Below are positions 5,862 through 6,336 of a stretch of DNA of 6,336 nt, piece after piece; the stretch's first letter is position 1; every line of letters begins with the position of its first letter. The notes under the pieces are model-generated. The model saw only the letters and a program-made list of their open reading frames with translations. It ran no database searches and was not told where the DNA came from. The stretch comes from an uncultured Rhizobiaceae group bacterium (lineage in GTDB: Bacteria; Pseudomonadota; Alphaproteobacteria; Rhizobiales; Rhizobiaceae), in NCBI GenBank assembly GCA_937951455.1, contig CALFBU010000081.1, positions 1 to 6,336 on the forward strand, read 5' to 3'. The position numbers were made by a program, and so were the translations under genes.

Positions 5862-6336
5862 ATGAATGCAATCACACCAACCGTTACCTCAGGCCCGCTA
5901 CCTGCATCGCGCAAAATCTATATCAAGGGCAAACTGCACCCGGAAGTCAGCGTGCCCATGCGCCAAATCGAACTGCACCCGACCGCTGGCGAACCTGCGG
6001 TAACCGTTTACGATTCGTCCGGCCCATACTCTGACCCCAATGTTGAAATTGATGTTTCAAAAGGCATCGAGCGCATTCGTTCAAAATGGCTTGATAAAAG
6101 CGAAGACCTGGAACAATACGAAGGCCGCCATGTAAAACCGGAAGACAACGGCTTTGCCAAGGGCGACAAGCTTGTTCAGGAATTCCCAATCCGCAACAAG
6201 CCACTCGTTGCCAAAGACGGCAAGACCGTAACACAACTGGCTTACGCGCGTGCCGGCATCATCACACCGGAAATGGAATTCATCGCAATCCGCGAAAATC
6301 TTGGCCGTGAACAAGCCAAGGAAAAACTGGAACGTG
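5862..6336 (+). CDS. thiC: phosphomethylpyrimidine synthase ThiC, N-terminal part (runs off the window)
   Basis: ThiC is the radical-SAM enzyme that rearranges 5-aminoimidazole ribotide into hydroxymethylpyrimidine phosphate, the pyrimidine half of thiamin; it is cytoplasmic. The frame is open from ATG 5862 to the window edge (158 full codons), about a quarter of the usual roughly 600 residues. Diagnostic stretches are [10 protein letters not shown] (11-20), [10 protein letters not shown] (50-59), [10 protein letters not shown] (88-97), and the very conserved [19 protein letters not shown] (125-143). These belong to the N-terminal ThiC-associated region and the beginning of the catalytic part; the C-terminal CX2CX4C iron-sulfur motif would lie outside. 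The ATG has AAGGAA 7 bases upstream. The TPP riboswitch in its leader independently confirms the thiamin assignment. It is transcribed away from envC, as a separate unit. Confidence 0.97.
   Translation, partial: MNAITPTVTSGPLPASRKIYIKGKLHPEVSVPMRQIELHPTAGEPAVTVYDSSGPYSDPNVEIDVSKGIERIRSKWLDKSEDLEQYEGRHVKPEDNGFAKGDKLVQEFPIRNKPLVAKDGKTVTQLAYARAGIITPEMEFIAIRENLGREQAKEKLER

Noticed and set aside
5947..6314. Minus-strand open frames opposite thiC.
   Set aside because: The plus-strand ThiC frame has strong family motifs throughout; the antisense frames have none.
1..6336. CRISPR arrays, insertion sequences, tRNA genes, toxin-antitoxin or phage-defence genes.
   Set aside because: Looked for on both strands; no spaced direct repeats, transposase motifs, terminal inverted repeats or cloverleaf sequences were found.

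Overview
The window looks like the chromosome of an alphaproteobacterium, most likely of the order Hyphomicrobiales (Rhizobiales). The grounds are the gene order envC - ctpA - divergent polysaccharide deacetylase (yibQ-like) - rppH, typical of that group as I recall it; the style of the proteins (RppH of the IalA/InvA type, and a deacetylase-like protein with VIGGLG in place of IDDLG); and a TTGAC-N17-CTATA promoter of alphaproteobacterial form. Base composition is fairly balanced rather than strongly GC-rich, which would suit one of the lower-GC, often marine members. Genus cannot be fixed from the sequence alone.

Layout. Positions 48-5517 hold five genes, all on the minus strand and read from right to left: envC (a LytM-domain murein hydrolase activator with a TTG start), ctpA (a PDZ/S41 processing protease), a membrane-anchored divergent polysaccharide deacetylase-like protein, rppH (RNA 5' pyrophosphohydrolase) and an SMP-30/gluconolactonase-family lactonase. 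A stem-loop between ctpA and the deacetylase gene may partly terminate transcription, which would split the run into envC-ctpA and yibQ-rppH-SMP-30. From 5518 to 5861 there is a divergent intergenic region. On the plus strand it carries a good housekeeping-type promoter, a TPP (THI-box) riboswitch, and a hairpin that buries the Shine-Dalgarno sequence of thiC. thiC starts at 5862 and runs off the right edge of the window.

How the genes work together. EnvC, CtpA and the YibQ-like protein are all predicted to be exported or membrane-anchored and to act on or around peptidoglycan. Two of the three (EnvC and the deacetylase-like protein) lack the catalytic residues of their enzyme folds, so the module looks regulatory, with CtpA as the one clear active enzyme. 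RppH, a cytoplasmic mRNA-decay enzyme, is six bases downstream of the deacetylase gene. The SMP-30 protein is probably an unrelated carbon-metabolism passenger. thiC is a separate unit in thiamin biosynthesis, controlled by TPP through the riboswitch.

I see no mobile element, CRISPR array, rRNA, tRNA, defence system or clearly new system. The most interesting material is the thiC leader: its promoter abuts the aptamer, the aptamer has a perfect 9-bp alternative pairing that competes with its closing stem, and a separate hairpin hides the ribosome binding site.
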